From Bdellovibrio reynosensis (lineage in GTDB: Bacteria; Bdellovibrionota; Bdellovibrionia; Bdellovibrionales; Bdellovibrionaceae), in the NCBI RefSeq assembly GCF_022814725.1, contig NZ_CP093442.1:2294001-2358000 (forward strand): a stretch of DNA of 64,000 nt, written 5' to 3'. Below are positions 37,197-45,601 of the stretch, piece by piece. The stretch's first letter is position 1. The number at the start of each line of letters is the position of its first letter. A program made the position numbers and the translations under genes. The notes beneath the pieces are model-generated. The model worked only from the letters and a program-made list of their open reading frames with translations, made no database searches and was not told the DNA's origin.

Positions 37197-38744
37197 ATGT
37201 CATTTTTGCGCGTTTCAACAATGGCTTCGCTATTATTTACTCTATCAACCTATTCAGCTAATGCGTCACCTGCTTCAAAAATCATCGGCAGTATCACCTC
37301 ACTGACATCTCAGTCTGATGGCAGCGTTATCATTGCTGGTTGGGCCTGTGATATGACCATTGCTAAGAGCATTGATGTTCATGCCTATGCAGTGAATGCA
37401 GCTGGATATAAAGGTTCGGTTCTGATTGGCAATAGCAAAGCGAACTTACCTTCGGATGCTGCAGCTTCTACTGCTTGTAAAACTTTAAAAATTCCCCACG
37501 GTTTTCAAATCAAAGTGGAAAAATCAGTCGTTAAAAGTTACTTAGGAAAAAAAATATACGTTCACGGTCTTTCAGTATCAGGCGGACTGAACTATACAGT
37601 CTCTAGATCAGGCGGATATTCATTACCAACGAAAATTGTAGAAGCCCCAGCTCCTGCGCCAGCTCCTACACCGGCACCTGCCCCGGGCCCGGCTCCAGTT
37701 ATTAAAACTGGTACATTTGATGCTACTTGCTACTTAGCCCGTTATCCTGACGTGAAAACTTCAACCTATGCTAAAAATCCAAAACTTCATTGGGAAAAAA
37801 TCGGCCAAAAAGCTGGTCGTTACCCAGGTTGTGAAATTGGCGCTAGTGCAAGTAATTCAATGACAGTAGGAATTACACCAGGCCGTTTTGCTGGTTCAAT
37901 CACGTCATTAAAGTGGAACAATAAAGAGTTCATTAATATCTGGGACCACGGTCGTCAGCTGCAATCAGCTATGCAAGTAGATGGCTATGCAGAATGTAAC
38001 AACCCTACTGAAGCTGGTTCAGAAGCAGATCATAAAAAACAAACATCGACTTCAGTTCTTTCAAATATTTCGTTTGCTTCAGAAAAATCATTTACGACAG
38101 ACACAATGATGGCTTACTGGTCAGCCAAAAGAGTGACTGGCGCCTGTGTAAAAGGAAAAGATCCCCGTGTAACAACACCACTTTCAAAACACTCGCTGCA
38201 AAGAACAGTGACCGTCGGTTACAAAAACGATGAACAAATTGCAAAGATGTCGATGACTTTTAAAAGTCCACGCGAAGAAGTAACCAGCGGTTTCACTTAT
38301 GAGTTCTTAACAGGCTATCTAAATGATGAGTTCTCAGAATTCTACGCACTTAGCGGAGCTGAGTTATCAAAAGTAACAAAACTAAATGACATCTCTGGCT
38401 CAGGCTTTCCAAATGGTTCTTACCATACCGGCACTAAACTGCCATCAGCCATGGCTAACAAATCCGGAAGCCACGCTATGGGTGTCTACTTCCCAATGAG
38501 CCAGCTAGCAAAATGTAAAGTAGGCTTCCATGGTTACAACCTTTACCGCTTCAACCTTGGCGGCTCAGGCGCTAACGGCAACGGAACTAATAAATGGTCC
38601 CTAGCTGTGAACGAAAACTTAAATTCATCATGTATCGTCGCCGACGGCCCGAACTACAGCCGTACTTTTGATGTGTACGTAGTTGTAGGAACAATTGATC
38701 AAGTAAAAGAAAAGTTGATCAAACTAAGAACAGAACTTCCATAA
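37197..38744 (+). CDS. Secreted multidomain protein with Pro-rich linker
   Basis: 515 residues with a signal peptide (1-23, cleaved after SANAS or nearby) and a GGGGG Shine-Dalgarno four bases before the ATG. Residues about 25-150 form a beta-rich domain (ITSLTSQSDGSVIIAGWACD). A Pro/Ala linker (PAPAPAPTPAPAPGP) covers about 152-168. Next comes a short repeat with the motif YLARYPDVK and HWEKIGQKAGRYPGC, known from bacterial surface proteins. The C-terminal domain of about 320 residues (from about 195) is unrecognised, with about five cysteines. The function is unknown; an extracellular enzyme or adhesin is possible. Confidence 0.65.
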   Translation: MSFLRVSTMASLLFTLSTYSANASPASKIIGSITSLTSQSDGSVIIAGWACDMTIAKSIDVHAYAVNAAGYKGSVLIGNSKANLPSDAAASTACKTLKIPHGFQIKVEKSVVKSYLGKKIYVHGLSVSGGLNYTVSRSGGYSLPTKIVEAPAPAPAPTPAPAPGPAPVIKTGTFDATCYLARYPDVKTSTYAKNPKLHWEKIGQKAGRYPGCEIGASASNSMTVGITPGRFAGSITSLKWNNKEFINIWDHGRQLQSAMQVDGYAECNNPTEAGSEADHKKQTSTSVLSNISFASEKSFTTDTMMAYWSAKRVTGACVKGKDPRVTTPLSKHSLQRTVTVGYKNDEQIAKMSMTFKSPREEVTSGFTYEFLTGYLNDEFSEFYALSGAELSKVTKLNDISGSGFPNGSYHTGTKLPSAMANKSGSHAMGVYFPMSQLAKCKVGFHGYNLYRFNLGGSGANGNGTNKWSLAVNENLNSSCIVADGPNYSRTFDVYVVVGTIDQVKEKLIKLRTELP

Positions 38745-38765
38745 CAAGATTTTTGAACTTGAAGT

Positions 38766-38789
38766 AAGGCCCGCATAGCGGCGGGTCTT
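38766..38789 (+). terminator. Stem-loop downstream of the secreted-protein gene
   Basis: A 9-bp stem (38766-38774 with 38781-38789) with a 6-base loop and one G-T pair starts 22 bases after the stop. There is no U tract, so it may be a weak or Rho-assisted terminator. Confidence 0.35.
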
Positions 38790-38840
38790 GGCAAGCCGAA
38801 GCCCCTAGCGAAGGCTGCGGCTCTCTTCATTTTTGGATAA

Positions 38841-39374
38841 TCAAATTCCAAACTCCGGCGGGTACTCAACCTTACCACTGGCATCCTTAAGCGCCCCTTC
38901 AGTCAATTCAACTGCCATGAACGCATCATCAGGAACTTCAAACGGAGCAGTAATTCCAAACTGCGAAGCCTTCACATACCCAAAGCGAGGATAATACCCA
39001 GGATGACCAACCAAAATAACCGATGAGTATCCAAGCTTCTGAGCAAGACGATGACCTTCCTTAATTAAGGAAGCACCAATCCCCATCTTCTGATAACGAG
39101 GATGGACAGAAACAGGAGCAAGCGCCAACGAATCAACGACTTTCCCACCAGCACAATGAATTTTAATTTTAGTAAATAAGATGTGACCCGCAATCACCCC
39201 ATCAGCTTTAGCTACCAAAGCCAACTCAGGAATATAAGCCAATGAATCACGAAGTCGACGAACAAGATTATGTTCATCCCCATCAGTAAACTCAGCAGCA
39301 GAAAAAGCCTCTAGCACAAGTTTAGAAATACCTTCGTAATCAAATGGTGTTTCGGGATTGATTGTTAGTTCCAT
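38841..39374 (-). CDS. GNAT-family N-acetyltransferase (YhbS-like)
   Basis: 177 residues. The acetyl-CoA-binding signature appears in SVHPRYQKMGIGASLIKEG near 93-111 (motif Q/RxxGxG/A). The VILVGHPGYYPRFGY segment that follows is typical of the YhbS subgroup. The substrate is unknown; family members acetylate small amines or protein N-termini. No signal peptide, so cytoplasmic. No strong Shine-Dalgarno is seen before the ATG. The gene stands alone between the secreted-protein gene and the tRNA. Confidence 0.85.
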   Translation of the reverse strand: MELTINPETPFDYEGISKLVLEAFSAAEFTDGDEHNLVRRLRDSLAYIPELALVAKADGVIAGHILFTKIKIHCAGGKVVDSLALAPVSVHPRYQKMGIGASLIKEGHRLAQKLGYSSVILVGHPGYYPRFGYVKASQFGITAPFEVPDDAFMAVELTEGALKDASGKVEYPPEFGI

Positions 39375-39451
39375 GATTTATGTTAGCACTGGGGGCTTCT
39401 TCGAATGCAAATCAAAAAAAAACTAACAAGCCGCCAGGTCCGCCTCCGAAA

Positions 39452-39548
39452 GCTACGGCGGGACATCCTTCGCGTGCTAGACACTTCATGTATTTTAACT
39501 TTGAAAAACCCAGGGCTCGCCAAGCCGTAGCCCGCAGGGCGAAGGATG
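39452..39548. repeat. GC-rich short repeats flanking the tRNA gene
   Basis: Three related GC-rich words lie within 760 bases: 38791-38816, 39452-39473 (opposite sense) and 39520-39548. They share elements such as AAGCCG(T/A)AGCCC and GCGAAGGATG. They stand out from the AT-rich background and lie outside genes. They may be a small family of intergenic palindromic repeats. Confidence 0.35.
39504..39533 (-). terminator. Possible terminator of the tRNA gene
   Basis: Read on the minus strand, GGGCT (39529-39533) pairs with AGCCC (39513-39517) across an 11-base loop. TGGGTTTTT follows directly. It begins 14 bases after the tRNA 3' end. Confidence 0.45.
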
Positions 39549-39623
39549 GTAGGGGGCGAGGGACTTGAACCCCCGATCCGCCGGTTATGAGCCGGCTGCT
39601 TTAACCAACTAAGCTAGCCCCCC
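39547..39623 (-). tRNA. tRNA with CAT anticodon (elongator Met, or Ile2 with lysidine)
   Basis: 77 bases including an encoded CCA. The acceptor stem is GGGGGGC with GCCCCCT, the D-arm contains AGCTTAGTTGGTTAAAGC, the anticodon stem GCCGG/CCGGC encloses loop CTCATAA (anticodon CAT), and the T-loop is TTCAAGT on a 5-bp stem. The discriminator is A. The CTCATAA loop is used by both elongator tRNA-Met and the AUA-reading tRNA-Ile2, and the sequence alone does not decide between them. It is not the initiator, which usually has a mismatched first acceptor pair and a GGG/CCC anticodon stem. Confidence 0.9.
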
Positions 39624-39795
39624 AAAAAAGAGATAAACAAAGACTATCAAATCACAGAACTTCCCGCAACCACCCCAGCATGACTCTAACGCGCGCAAGC
39701 GCCAGAATTTAAGGCGCTGGTGATTGGATTTATGAAGCGATAACTCACGGGCGGATTGAACAAATTTAACTTTCTTAGATCGCAGCCTGAAACAA

Positions 39796-39951
39796 GGCTC
39801 TACGGTTTAAAAAGCAAAGGCCTTGCTAGGAGTCTTTCGCAAGCGACCTTCGGCCCCGCCTGGATGGCGGTATCGCGGCCGATTGAGCCAGGATGGCGTG
39901 TCGCTGAAGAAAGAGGCCTAGCAAGGCCTTTGCTTTTTAAACCGTAGAGCC
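39796..39951. repeat. 35-bp perfect inverted repeat with an 86-base spacer
   Basis: The arms 39796-39830 and 39917-39951 are exact reverse complements over 35 bases and continue imperfectly inwards. The spacer is GC-rich. Transcripts from either strand would fold into a very long hairpin. It lies 15 bases beyond the rpoD stop and so may act as terminator or mRNA stabiliser, or be a mobile miniature element. The 342-base gap 39624-39965 holds no gene I can support; a 63-codon open frame across it is part of the repeat. Confidence 0.75.
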
Positions 39952-39965
39952 GGCTTCGTTAAAGA

Positions 39966-41795
39966 CTAGCTATCTACGAAAGCCTTAAGTTTGTTCGAAC
40001 GAGAAGGATGACGAAGCTTTCTTAAAGCTTTCGCTTCGATCTGACGGATACGCTCACGTGTTACGTTGAAGTCTTGTCCCACCTCTTCAAGAGTATGGTC
40101 AGATTCTTCCCCGATACCGAAACGCATACGAAGGACTTTTTCTTCTCTTGGAGTCAAAGTCGACAATACACGGCGAGTTTGTTCAGCAAGGTTCAGGTTC
40201 ACAATCGCTTCTGCAGGATTGATAACCTTTTTGTCCTCGATAAAGTCACCCAAGTGTGAATCTTCTTCTTCACCCACTGGAGTTTCCAAAGAAATTGGTT
40301 CTTTGGCGATTTTTAGAACTTTACGAACTTTATCAACTGGCATGTCCATTTTATCTGCGATCTCTTCAGGGGTCGGCTCACGGCCTAGCTCCTGAATAAG
40401 GTAACGAGATGTACGAACAAGTTTGTTGATCGTTTCGATCATGTGAACAGGGATACGGATTGTACGAGCTTGGTCAGCAATCGCGCGAGTGATCGCTTGA
40501 CGGATCCACCAGGTCGCATAAGTCGAGAACTTGTAACCACGACGGTATTCGAACTTATCAACGGCTTTCATCAAACCGATGTTACCTTCCTGGATTAGAT
40601 CCAAGAATTGAAGACCGCGGTTGGTGTACTTTTTCGCGATCGAAACCACTAGACGCAAGTTTGCTTCTACTAGTTCAGATTTCGCGGCATCAGCTTCACG
40701 CTCACCTTTCCAGATGGCTGTGTAAGTTTCCTTAACCCAGTTGTGATTCATTTCTGTTTCAGAATCTAGGCGGCTGATACGTTTTTCAGCTTCTTGAGCT
40801 TGTAATACGTAGGATTTGAATTTTTGGTAATTCAAACCAGTATCACGAGTCATTCTTGTTAATTCTTTTTCGTTCGCATCGATCAACTTCATACGTTCTG
40901 CCATCGCAGTGACGTCTTTAGAGAACGTGCGCTCTACCCCGTCTTTAATACGACGGCGAAGAGTCCCGATACGGCTTACCAAGTTTTTGAACTTGATAAC
41001 GACACGGTTGATTGTCTTACGGTTGAAGTTCACTGATTCAAAGTTCGCCATAAGTTTGTCATTCATCGCGACAAGTTCTTTCATGGCAGCTTGACGAGCA
41101 GGAGTGTTCGTTTCTTCTTTACGAAGAACCGCGAACTGCTTTTCAGACGCTTTTTGGTATTCAGTTACTTTACCGATAAGCTCATGGATTTTATCGATGT
41201 ATTCTTTTTCGTCGTACTGAGTGTCTTCGTCCTCAAGACCACGGAAGATCGATTTAACTTTGATACGGCCTTCATCAAGACGTTTACCAAGTTGAATGAT
41301 TTCGTAAGTACCTAAAGGTGATAAAAGAATCGCGCGAACGATTTCACGCTCCCCTTTTTCGATACGACGAGCGATCTCAACTTCACCCTCACGAGTAAGA
41401 AGTGACACGCTACCCATTTTACGCAAATAAAGGCGAACTGGATCGTTCCCTTTTACATCTTCGCTTTCGGCTTTTTCTTCTTCATCGACTTCTTCGTCTT
41501 CGGAATCAACGCTTTCAAGGAAAGCGCCTTCGCCCTCTTCTTCTTTCGAAGTTTCAGACAAGTCTGAAATAACTACACCACCAGCCTCAAGTCCTTGCAT
41601 GAAGGAATCAAGTACTGAAGGGGCAATAATTTCCTGAGGCAGAAGGTCGTTGATCTCTTCGATCGTCAACGCACCCTTCTCTTTAGCAAGCTTCAGAAAC
41701 TTCTGAATTTCCTCTTTAATTAAGGATTCTTGCTCTTGCAGGGAAAGAACTTTTACCGGTTCATTCCCGTTTTTGTTTGGTAGGTTCGGTTTCAT
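39966..41795 (-). CDS. rpoD: Primary sigma factor RpoD (sigma-70)
   Basis: 609 residues. Region 1.1 at the N-terminus; region 1.2 near 118 ([19 protein letters not shown]); non-conserved acidic and helical insert near 190-370; region 2 with [20 protein letters not shown] and the -10 recognition helix [14 protein letters not shown] near 420-440; region 3; region 4 with [18 protein letters not shown] and the -35 recognition helix [18 protein letters not shown] near 565-595. It is the housekeeping sigma factor that directs RNA polymerase to most promoters. It is the last gene of the rpsU-yqeY-dnaG-rpoD operon, 19 bases after dnaG. A 35-bp inverted repeat follows its stop. Confidence 0.97.
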   Translation of the reverse strand: MKPNLPNKNGNEPVKVLSLQEQESLIKEEIQKFLKLAKEKGALTIEEINDLLPQEIIAPSVLDSFMQGLEAGGVVISDLSETSKEEEGEGAFLESVDSEDEEVDEEEKAESEDVKGNDPVRLYLRKMGSVSLLTREGEVEIARRIEKGEREIVRAILLSPLGTYEIIQLGKRLDEGRIKVKSIFRGLEDEDTQYDEKEYIDKIHELIGKVTEYQKASEKQFAVLRKEETNTPARQAAMKELVAMNDKLMANFESVNFNRKTINRVVIKFKNLVSRIGTLRRRIKDGVERTFSKDVTAMAERMKLIDANEKELTRMTRDTGLNYQKFKSYVLQAQEAEKRISRLDSETEMNHNWVKETYTAIWKGEREADAAKSELVEANLRLVVSIAKKYTNRGLQFLDLIQEGNIGLMKAVDKFEYRRGYKFSTYATWWIRQAITRAIADQARTIRIPVHMIETINKLVRTSRYLIQELGREPTPEEIADKMDMPVDKVRKVLKIAKEPISLETPVGEEEDSHLGDFIEDKKVINPAEAIVNLNLAEQTRRVLSTLTPREEKVLRMRFGIGEESDHTLEEVGQDFNVTRERIRQIEAKALRKLRHPSRSNKLKAFVDS

Positions 41796-41814
41796 TAATA
41801 CCCCGCCTTTGACC

Positions 41815-43677
41815 CTATTTTTCTTTATTCAAAAAGATTCGATCTCTTTGAATATTCATAATCTGTTCCAACTTTTCCGAACTAGGTTCGTTATTAAGAC
41901 TTTTCATCAGTTGCTTTGCGCGCTCTTTTAAGAAATTTTCACGCACGCGTTTAAAGCAATCACGCAAGAGCTTCATTTCTATCTCGGCGTCGAACTCCTG
42001 GTCAGACTCGAGGCTTGGCCCAAGCTGAAAAAGAAATTCAGGATGATCGACGTATGAGACGAGGAGACTGGTCAATTTATCAAACTTATCGAGATCTTGT
42101 CCATATACATCCGTCGCCTTTTGTAAGATCTTTTTGACTCCTTCGTGAGCAACACTTTCCAGTATTTTTTCATTCACAAACTGATCAAAATTGGCACGAC
42201 TTTTGAGTACCAATCCTAATAGCAGAGCTTCCGCTTTAGAGGCGCCTTTGAGGCTGATTTTTCCTGCCTCTACAGTAGAAGACACCTCAGAAGTGGGCTT
42301 CTGGTTAACGGAAGGAGTTGGCTGCACCGTTCTAGTCATAGCCGGACGGTTCTGCGAATATACAGGTCCACTGCTTTGTAAGCCCACAGCTTGACGCAAC
42401 CAGGGAAGGGTAACACCCATCTTTTGCGCGGCTTCAGCGAGATACAAATCCCTTAAACGCAGATCCGGAATGACTTCAAAAAGAGGTTTCATTTTATCCG
42501 CAAGCTTCACTTTTTCAGAAGCTTCGCCCCGATAACCTTCCATCCATCGCGCTAAAATCATTACGAATAAATCCGGCGCCTTGTCGAGCTCTGCTTTAAG
42601 AGCCTCAGCTCCGTATTTCTTCACGTAATCATCAGGGTCCATGTTGTTTGGTAAAGTAAGACCTTTTGGATAAAGATCAGCCGCAAGCAAGATTGGAAGA
42701 CTGCGTTCTGCTGCTTCCATTCCGGCACTATCACCATCAAACAATGCCACCACGTTTTTCGTCATTCGCTTTAGCATTTTCCCGTGGTCCGGAGTCAGGG
42801 CAGTTCCCATGGTGGCAACCACATTGCGAATGCCTGCCTGATAAAGTGAAACTAAATCCATATAGCCTTCGACGATCAAAGCTATATCTTCGCTGCGAAT
42901 GTAACGAGCGGTCTGGGAAAGACCGTAAAGGACTTTGCCTTTAATAAACACCGGCGTTTCAGGCGAGTTTAAATATTTTGGTTCGTTTTCTTTTTTCTCT
43001 AAGTAACGTCCACCGAATGCAATGGGTTCACCCATCGGAGAAAAAATGGGGAACATCAAGCGGTCTCTGAAAATATCAAAGTAACCGGGTTTGTTTTGAC
43101 GAGCTTTTACTAAACGCACTTCTTCGGCAATAGCGATTGGAATTTGTTTTGAAAGCAGATGCTTTTCTAAACCATCCCATGCATCAATGGCGTAACCGAT
43201 ACCGAATGTTTCAATGACTTCCTTAGAAAGACCGCGGCTAGCGATGTATTTCTTTACCGGGTGATCGGAATGCATGCTGTGCAGTTGTTCTGAAAAATAA
43301 ATAGCAGCTAGCTTATTTGCTTTTAACAACAACTTCTTTTTTTCGACGGCTTGATCACGAACTTCCGGATTTTTTTCAGGAGCCGGCAGTGGAATGCTAG
43401 CGCGATCGGCTAGATATTCGACGGCTTCTGGAAAACTCATCCCTTGGTAGTCGCGCAGGAAACTAAAAATGTTTCCTTTTTTGTGGCAACCAAAACAGTT
43501 ATAGACTTGTTTGTGCTCTGAGACTGAAAAGGACGGCGTTTTTTCGACGTGATCAGGGAATGGACAGCGACCCATAAGGCCGGCCCCGGCTTGTTTTAAC
43601 TGAGTATATTGGGAAATAATGTCGACGATATTATTCGCCTCAGTCACTTTTCCAATAAAATCTTCAGAATATCTCAT
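41815..43677 (-). CDS. dnaG: DNA primase DnaG
   Basis: 620 residues from the ATG at 43677; an in-frame TTG 12 codons upstream adds a Cys-rich stretch not found in the family. The zinc-binding domain uses C38, H43, C61 and C64 (CPFPDH, CFGC); the CPFPDH spacing is two residues longer than the common CPFH. The TOPRIM catalytic core has IVEGYMDL near 269 and the DGD pair near 312. The C-terminal 150 residues form a DnaB-binding helical domain. It synthesises RNA primers at the replication fork. It lies between yqeY and rpoD in the macromolecular-synthesis operon. Confidence 0.95.
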   Translation of the reverse strand: MRYSEDFIGKVTEANNIVDIISQYTQLKQAGAGLMGRCPFPDHVEKTPSFSVSEHKQVYNCFGCHKKGNIFSFLRDYQGMSFPEAVEYLADRASIPLPAPEKNPEVRDQAVEKKKLLLKANKLAAIYFSEQLHSMHSDHPVKKYIASRGLSKEVIETFGIGYAIDAWDGLEKHLLSKQIPIAIAEEVRLVKARQNKPGYFDIFRDRLMFPIFSPMGEPIAFGGRYLEKKENEPKYLNSPETPVFIKGKVLYGLSQTARYIRSEDIALIVEGYMDLVSLYQAGIRNVVATMGTALTPDHGKMLKRMTKNVVALFDGDSAGMEAAERSLPILLAADLYPKGLTLPNNMDPDDYVKKYGAEALKAELDKAPDLFVMILARWMEGYRGEASEKVKLADKMKPLFEVIPDLRLRDLYLAEAAQKMGVTLPWLRQAVGLQSSGPVYSQNRPAMTRTVQPTPSVNQKPTSEVSSTVEAGKISLKGASKAEALLLGLVLKSRANFDQFVNEKILESVAHEGVKKILQKATDVYGQDLDKFDKLTSLLVSYVDHPEFLFQLGPSLESDQEFDAEIEMKLLRDCFKRVRENFLKERAKQLMKSLNNEPSSEKLEQIMNIQRDRIFLNKEK

Positions 43678-43722
43678 GCCACATCCACAACAAGACGTTG
43701 AACTTAAGTCCAATTAAAAACA

Positions 43723-43773
43723 AAAAAGACCCATCTGTTTCAAAAGTTGCCTTTTTCACAAATGAATCTTTTT
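43723..43773 (-). terminator. Imperfect hairpin between yqeY and dnaG
   Basis: On the minus strand an imperfect stem (43759-43773 with 43723-43737) precedes a T-rich run. It could be a partial terminator that lowers dnaG-rpoD expression relative to rpsU-yqeY, as attenuation does in other bacteria. There is no direct proof. Confidence 0.4.
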
Positions 43774-43786
43774 ACGTCTTTATCGC

Positions 43787-44233
43787 TTAAGCAAGTTTAG
43801 ACTTAATAACTTCGCTAACGATTTTGTTGTCTGCGGTACCACCGGATTTCGCGATGACTTCTTTCATCACAGGACCCATGTCCTTCACGGTTTTAGCACC
43901 CAATGCTGCAATAACTTCTGTTACAAGAGCTTCGATTTGTTCACGACCCATTTGCGCTGGCAAATAAACTTCAAGAACTTTCAATTCAGCAGACTCTTGA
44001 TCAACTAGATCTTGACGTCCGGCTTGTTGGAATTGATCGATAGATTCTTTTCTTTGTTTAACTAGCTTCTTAAGAACTGCCATAACGTCATCAGCAGTGA
44101 TGGCTTCAGGGCGAACTTCGATTTCACGGTTTTTGATCGCAGCTTGGAGCATACGAAGCGCTCCCAATTTTGCTGAATCTTTTGCGATCATGGCAGCTTT
44201 AACGTCTGCGCTGATTTTTTCTCTGATTTCCAT
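43787..44233 (-). CDS. yqeY: GatB/YqeY domain protein
   Basis: 148 residues, helical, one YqeY domain. It resembles the C-terminal tail of GatB, the tRNA-dependent amidotransferase subunit: KSGGTADNKIVSEVIKSKLA near the end and the conserved LGALRMLQAAIKNREIEVR segment near 23-41. The exact role is unknown; a tRNA-binding or amidotransferase accessory role is inferred from the homologous domain. It lies between rpsU and dnaG, a gene order seen in many bacteria. RBS AGG lies 8 bases before the ATG. Confidence 0.9.
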   Translation of the reverse strand: MEIREKISADVKAAMIAKDSAKLGALRMLQAAIKNREIEVRPEAITADDVMAVLKKLVKQRKESIDQFQQAGRQDLVDQESAELKVLEVYLPAQMGREQIEALVTEVIAALGAKTVKDMGPVMKEVIAKSGGTADNKIVSEVIKSKLA

Positions 44234-44258
44234 TAAAACCTCCAGGTGCAGATAGAAC

Positions 44259-44281
44259 AGAGGCGACCAGTGGCCGCCTCT
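44259..44281 (-). promoter_or_regulatory. Hairpin between rpsU and yqeY
   Basis: A 10-bp stem (44259-44268 with 44272-44281, one G-T pair) has a 3-base loop and no U tract. In E. coli an intercistronic terminator limits read-through from rpsU to dnaG. A processing or attenuation role here is by analogy. Confidence 0.45.
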
Positions 44282-44312
44282 TAAAAAGTACTAAATCCCG
44301 AATAAACGGTAA

Positions 44313-44513
44313 TTAGTCGTTCCAGCCTTTTCTTGATTTTTTAACTGCGCGTTTACGAGCAGCGATAGACTTCTTTTTAAGTCTCACAGAGGGCTTTTCA
44401 AAGTGTTCACGTTTTTTAACTTCAGAAAGGATTCCTGCTTTTTCGCAAGATTTTTTGAATTTTCTGAAAGCAGATTCAAAAGACTCACCGTCTTTGATTC
44501 TAACCATTGCCAC
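44313..44513 (-). CDS. rpsU: Small ribosomal subunit protein bS21
   Basis: 66 residues from the GTG at 44513, which has AGGTG six bases before it. This start aligns with the family N-terminus ([16 protein letters not shown] compared with MPxIxVKEGESxExAL). The longer frame to 44564 and the GTG at 44522 are less likely. The core [16 protein letters not shown] and the basic C-terminus ([15 protein letters not shown]) are typical. It binds the 30S platform near the anti-Shine-Dalgarno and helps initiate translation. It is the first gene of the operon with yqeY, dnaG and rpoD, under a sigma-70-like promoter 42-70 bases upstream. Confidence 0.93.
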   Translation of the reverse strand: MAMVRIKDGESFESAFRKFKKSCEKAGILSEVKKREHFEKPSVRLKKKSIAARKRAVKKSRKGWND

Positions 44514-44554
44514 GACAATCACCTGCCCTTCTAATGTGGAAATAAGAACCAGAG

Positions 44555-44583
44555 TGTATAACAAAGCAGCATCTGGGGGGCAA
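44555..44583 (-). promoter_or_regulatory. Candidate sigma-70 promoter of the rpsU operon
   Basis: On the minus strand TTGCCC (44578-44583) and TATACA (44555-44560) are 17 bases apart, with the expected start point about 35 bases before the GTG. It is the best promoter-like pair in the 341-base gap from 44514 to 44854. Confidence 0.55.
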
Positions 44584-44725
44584 GTTTTGAGGTCTTAACG
44601 CATAGAGCTAATGGCGTTATAGGCCATTTTTTCAAGGTTACACCACGTATTTAAACCGAAAATCGACTGAAACGCCCGTCAATTAAGCCTAAAATATCGA
44701 AAACACAACTCAAACTCTAAACTCC

Positions 44726-44747
44726 TAAAAGGTGCCTGGCACCTTTT
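44726..44747. repeat. AAAAGGTGCC palindrome
   Basis: A 9-bp stem (AAAAGGTGC with GCACCTTTT) around loop CTG, ending in a T run. It is a hairpin of the GGTGCCTGGCACC type that recurs in intergenic DNA of many bacteria. It may act as a terminator; it lies about 105 bases before the TerC gene. The remaining gap from 44584 to 44854 holds no gene. Confidence 0.5.
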
Positions 44748-44854
44748 TCAGTCTACGGTGCAGCATTCTTGAAGGGCCTTCAGATGCCTTTATACCCATT
44801 TAACGGGGGATCGTTTATAAACGTAGGTTCCATGTTTAAAGGAGTTTTGAACAT

Positions 44855-45601
44855 ATGATGGAAGCTTTATCGAACCCGCAACTTTGGATCGCCTTTGCCA
44901 CTCTTTTTGCTTTAGAGCTGGTACTAGGAATCGACAATATTATTTTCATTTCAATTCTTTCTGGCAAATTGCCTGCCCATGAGCAGAAAAAAGCGCGTAC
45001 TACAGGCTTAGGCTTGGCAGTTGGAACGCGTATTTTGCTTTTGCTTTCTTTATCTTGGATTATTGGACTAACAGCTCCTTTATTTTCAATGGCGGGTCAT
45101 GAAATTTCGGGCCGCGATCTGATTCTTCTTCTTGGTGGTTTGTTCCTTATCGTCAAAAGTACGATGGAAATTCATCACAAGCTTGAAGGTGAGGCTGGCA
45201 GCACTTCAAAGGGAGTCGCTCATTCTTTTAGCGCCGTGATTCTGCAAATTTTGCTTTTAGATATCGTATTTTCTTTGGATTCTGTGATCACAGCAGTGGG
45301 TATGGTTGATAATATTACTGTGATGATCGCTGCCGTGATTGCATCAACCGCGGTGATGATTTTTGCTGCTTCGCCAATCAGCGACTTTGTAGATAAACAC
45401 CCTTCACTTAAAGTTTTAGCATTAAGCTTCTTATTAATGATCGGATTCACACTGATTGTTGAATCTTTAGAAGTTCACATTCCTAAAGGATATGTTTATT
45501 TCGCTATGGCCTTTTCTGTCTTCGTAGAGTTTCTTAACATTCGTATGCGTAAGAAAGCTGACCCAGTTAAGCTTCGCGAAATTGTTACCAAGGAAGACTA
45601 G
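44855..45601 (+). CDS. TerC-family integral membrane protein
   Basis: 248 residues with about seven hydrophobic helices. The family signatures are ELVLGIDNIIFISIL near 20-34 and DIVFSLDSVITAVGM near 138-152, each with an acidic residue inside the membrane. TerC-like proteins are associated with metal homeostasis, and some export manganese. AAGGAG lies 10 bases before the ATG. The stop TAG overlaps the GTG start of the TadA-Nudix gene, so the two are probably translated together. Confidence 0.88.
   Translation: MMEALSNPQLWIAFATLFALELVLGIDNIIFISILSGKLPAHEQKKARTTGLGLAVGTRILLLLSLSWIIGLTAPLFSMAGHEISGRDLILLLGGLFLIVKSTMEIHHKLEGEAGSTSKGVAHSFSAVILQILLLDIVFSLDSVITAVGMVDNITVMIAAVIASTAVMIFAASPISDFVDKHPSLKVLALSFLLMIGFTLIVESLEVHIPKGYVYFAMAFSVFVEFLNIRMRKKADPVKLREIVTKED

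Noticed and set aside
39756-39947. 63-codon plus-strand open frame
   Set aside because: It is built from the inverted repeat arms (LYGLKSKGLARS is mirrored by the second arm) and is not a gene.
44760-44830. Promoter pair TTGAAG/TTATAC before terC
   Set aside because: The spacing is about 15 bases and both boxes are weak, so I do not list it as a feature.
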